Origin: Aciditerrimonas ferrireducens
Lineage (GTDB): Bacteria; Actinomycetota; Acidimicrobiia; Acidimicrobiales; UBA8190
Assembly (NCBI RefSeq): GCF_023130475.1
Contig: NZ_JAKHEX010000007.1
Coordinates: 1-64,000, forward strand
DNA length: 64,000 bases
Direction of reading: 5' to 3'
The notes beneath the pieces are model-generated. The model saw nothing but the letters and a program-made list of their open reading frames with translations. It ran no database searches and had not been told where the DNA came from. The position numbers and the translations under genes were made by a program. This document shows, one piece after another, positions 62,268 through 64,000 of this stretch; within the stretch, counting starts at the first letter, position 1, and the number at the start of each line of letters is the position of its first letter.

Positions 62268-64000
62268 GGGGCAGGAGGCTCGCGGCCTCGTCGGCGAACA
62301 TCTCGGCGTACCCCACCTCGATCCGGGGTCCCGGCACCCCCGTGGCCTCGGTCACCGCCTGCTCCCGTCCCCCCGGTCCGATCACGTAGACCAGCAGGCT
62401 GTGGGCCACCATGCCCACCTGGGCCACCTGGGTCACCGCCCCGAACTTCGCCCATACCGCTTCCAGGGTCGCCGGCGAGCCGGTCAGGAACTGCCAGTTC
62501 GGCACGCCGGTCAGGCCGTGCTCGGCGTCGAAGGCCCGGATGCTCCCCAGGCTCGTGAAGTCCGGGTTGGCGTCGATCGCCACGAACGCCACCTGGCGCT
62601 CGTGGGACCGCAGGAGGTGCGCCACCTCCGCCAGTTCCTCCGCCACCACCGGGCAGGTGGCGTAGCAGACCGGGTCCAGGAACGAGAGGAACACCACCTT
62701 GCCCCGGAAGCTCGCCGGCGTCACCATCTGGCCGTCCTGGTTCTCCAGCCGAAACCGCGGGACCGGCGGGTGCCCGGGGATGGTCGCCAGCCCGCCGCTC
62801 GCCACGTCGGCGAGGGTCACCCCGGCCGGTTCCCGCACCGCCCGGGGCAGGCTGGTCAGGACCGGCGGCAGGCACCACAGCGCCGATCCCCACAGCGCCA
62901 AGGCCAGCCAGACCCGCAGCGGGTGCCGCTGCCACCACGAGCCCGTGGCCGCGCCCGGCTCGGGGGGCTCGCCCCGGGGCCCCGGACCGCTCCCCCTGCC
63001 CCCCGAGGCACCCATGACCGGCCGGTGCGGGCCCATCCCCTCGGCACCGGCCATGGCCAGGGCGCCGCCGAGCACCGGGCTCGGCGCGCCCATCGACAGG
63101 ACCGGGGCGCTCCGTCGCCCGAGGAGCCGGTGCACCGCCGGCCTGGCCTGCCGGACCCGGGCCGTCGCCGGCAGGGTGCTGCCCAGCCCCCCCATCCAGG
63201 CGGCTGCCAGCAGCAGGCCCACGGGCAGGGCGATGTTCGGGTCGGTGCCCGTCCCCCCCAGCACCCCGAAGTCCATGCCCAGCCACCAGGCCGCCGCCAG
63301 GTAGAGCGCGGCCAGGCCCACTGCTCCCCGGGGGGCCCGCCGAATGAGCAGCCAGACCCCGGCCACCGCCGGCACGGCGGTCCACAGGGCGTTCACCACC
63401 ACCGGGTCCGATCGGGCCAGGTCGGCCATCGCCGTGATCGGCGCCGCCAGCACGCTCGGCTGGGGGTTCTGGGCTGCGGCCTGGAAGACCCGGGCCAGCG
63501 CCTGGCCGTGCCAGAACCCTTCGGCGGGCAACCCCTGGAGCAGCGCCGCCAGCAGGAGCAGCCCCCCGACCGCCCAGAGGAGGACCCGGGCGGCCCGCTG
63601 GTCGTCCCAGCGGCTCGCCGGCACCCAGAGCAGCAGGAGGGCCACGCCGACGTAGACCAGGACCGCTCCTGGGGTGCCCGAGAGGAAGGTCCCGCCCTTG
63701 CCGAAGAGATCCCCGGCCCCTTCCCCGAGCAGCCAGACGACCGTGCCCCACACCACTGACGCCGCCAGCGAGCACCGTCCGAGCAGGCGGTCCCCCCCGA
63801 CGAGGATCCCCCAGCCGATGGCCACTTGGAGGAACACCGTCAGGGCGTCGGTGGTGACCGTGTGGAGGCTCCAGAGGTTCACCGCCACCCGCCCCAGCTC
63901 GCCGATCACCCGGGGCTGGCCCGTCATGGCCGGCTCGAGCACCATGGCCACGAACTGCCTCGGCATCGCCGGCTGGGCCTGCAGCAGCCCGTCCAGCAGC
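62260..64000 (-). CDS. multi-pass membrane domain fused to SCO1/SenC domain, 5' end outside window
   Basis: The 3' part of a gene; the frame is open to the window edge and 579 codons are visible. About seven or eight hydrophobic segments come first (VFLQVAIGWGILVGGDRLLG, VLVYVGVALLLLWVP, VLLWAVGGLLLLAALL and others). A Gly/Pro-rich cytoplasmic stretch, another helix (VWLALALWGSALWCLPPVL) and a thioredoxin-fold SCO domain follow: FRLENQDGQMVTPASFRGK, the copper motif DPVCYATCP (CxxxC) and the distal His in GMVAHSLLVYV. SCO proteins deliver copper to cytochrome oxidase; the membrane part is not one I can name. An ATG at 63966 could be a start, but the coding look continues upstream of it. Confidence 0.82.
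   Translation of the reverse strand, partial: LLDGLLQAQPAMPRQFVAMVLEPAMTGQPRVIGELGRVAVNLWSLHTVTTDALTVFLQVAIGWGILVGGDRLLGRCSLAASVVWGTVVWLLGEGAGDLFGKGGTFLSGTPGAVLVYVGVALLLLWVPASRWDDQRAARVLLWAVGGLLLLAALLQGLPAEGFWHGQALARVFQAAAQNPQPSVLAAPITAMADLARSDPVVVNALWTAVPAVAGVWLLIRRAPRGAVGLAALYLAAAWWLGMDFGVLGGTGTDPNIALPVGLLLAAAWMGGLGSTLPATARVRQARPAVHRLLGRRSAPVLSMGAPSPVLGGALAMAGAEGMGPHRPVMGASGGRGSGPGPRGEPPEPGAATGSWWQRHPLRVWLALALWGSALWCLPPVLTSLPRAVREPAGVTLADVASGGLATIPGHPPVPRFRLENQDGQMVTPASFRGKVVFLSFLDPVCYATCPVVAEELAEVAHLLRSHERQVAFVAIDANPDFTSLGSIRAFDAEHGLTGVPNWQFLTGSPATLEAVWAKFGAVTQVAQVGMVAHSLLVYVIGPGGREQAVTEATGVPGPRIEVGYAEMFADEAASLLPHA

Overview
The window is about 64 kb of very GC-rich DNA, densely packed with genes that start often at GTG and frequently overlap by 4 bases (ATGA or GTGA). 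An F420/LLM-type oxidoreductase, several acyl-CoA enzymes, ECF sigma and TetR genes, and starts that lack a Shine-Dalgarno sequence but carry a TAnnnT box 6-9 bases upstream all point to an actinobacterium. A member of the Acidimicrobiia is plausible but not proven. No rRNA, tRNA, CRISPR array, insertion sequence or phage gene was seen.

Bases 1-19,800 hold mainly chromosomal metabolism: an alpha/beta hydrolase (cut by the window edge), an acyl-CoA ligase, a beta-propeller lipoprotein, a GlcD-type FAD oxidase, an AddAB-type helicase-nuclease pair (addB is frameshifted here), an LLM oxidoreductase with a thiolase, a YihY membrane protein, an HMG-CoA-lyase-type enzyme, a second alpha/beta hydrolase, a membrane protein of unknown function and a cysteine desulfurase. 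Bases 19,854-27,057 hold a full System I cytochrome c maturation operon, ccmABCDEFGH plus a TPR/CcmI-like gene, on the minus strand. ccmC is frameshifted and seems to lack part of a heme-binding loop.

Bases 27,113-46,131 hold gmd, a cobalt-chelatase/glycosyltransferase/TetR group, a DUF4395 protein, a low-molecular-weight phosphatase, an MFS transporter, two acyl-CoA dehydrogenases, an aquaporin, divergent cysS and valS sharing one palindromic -10 region, a membrane protein, a compact ECF sigma factor with a TolB-propeller anti-sigma-like partner, and a LuxR-type regulator.

Bases 46,213-60,921 are the most unusual part. A ten-gene minus-strand operon (ligA, ligB, Rieske dioxygenase alpha and beta, a 102-residue protein, an SDR dehydrogenase, an AA_synth/DUF1185 protein, two DapA-like aldolases and an ornithine-cyclodeaminase-like enzyme) lies back to back with a five-gene plus-strand operon (ribose-type ABC importer, a ThDP enzyme and an enamidase-like amidohydrolase). 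The shared 253-bp control region carries two near-identical 18-bp elements exactly 63 bp apart and a perfect 14-bp palindrome. Together these genes look like an uptake and degradation system for an aromatic, probably nitrogen-containing, compound. I do not recognise a described pathway with this gene set. The window ends with a second propeller-like lipoprotein and the 3' part of a gene fusing a multi-pass membrane domain to a SCO1 domain.
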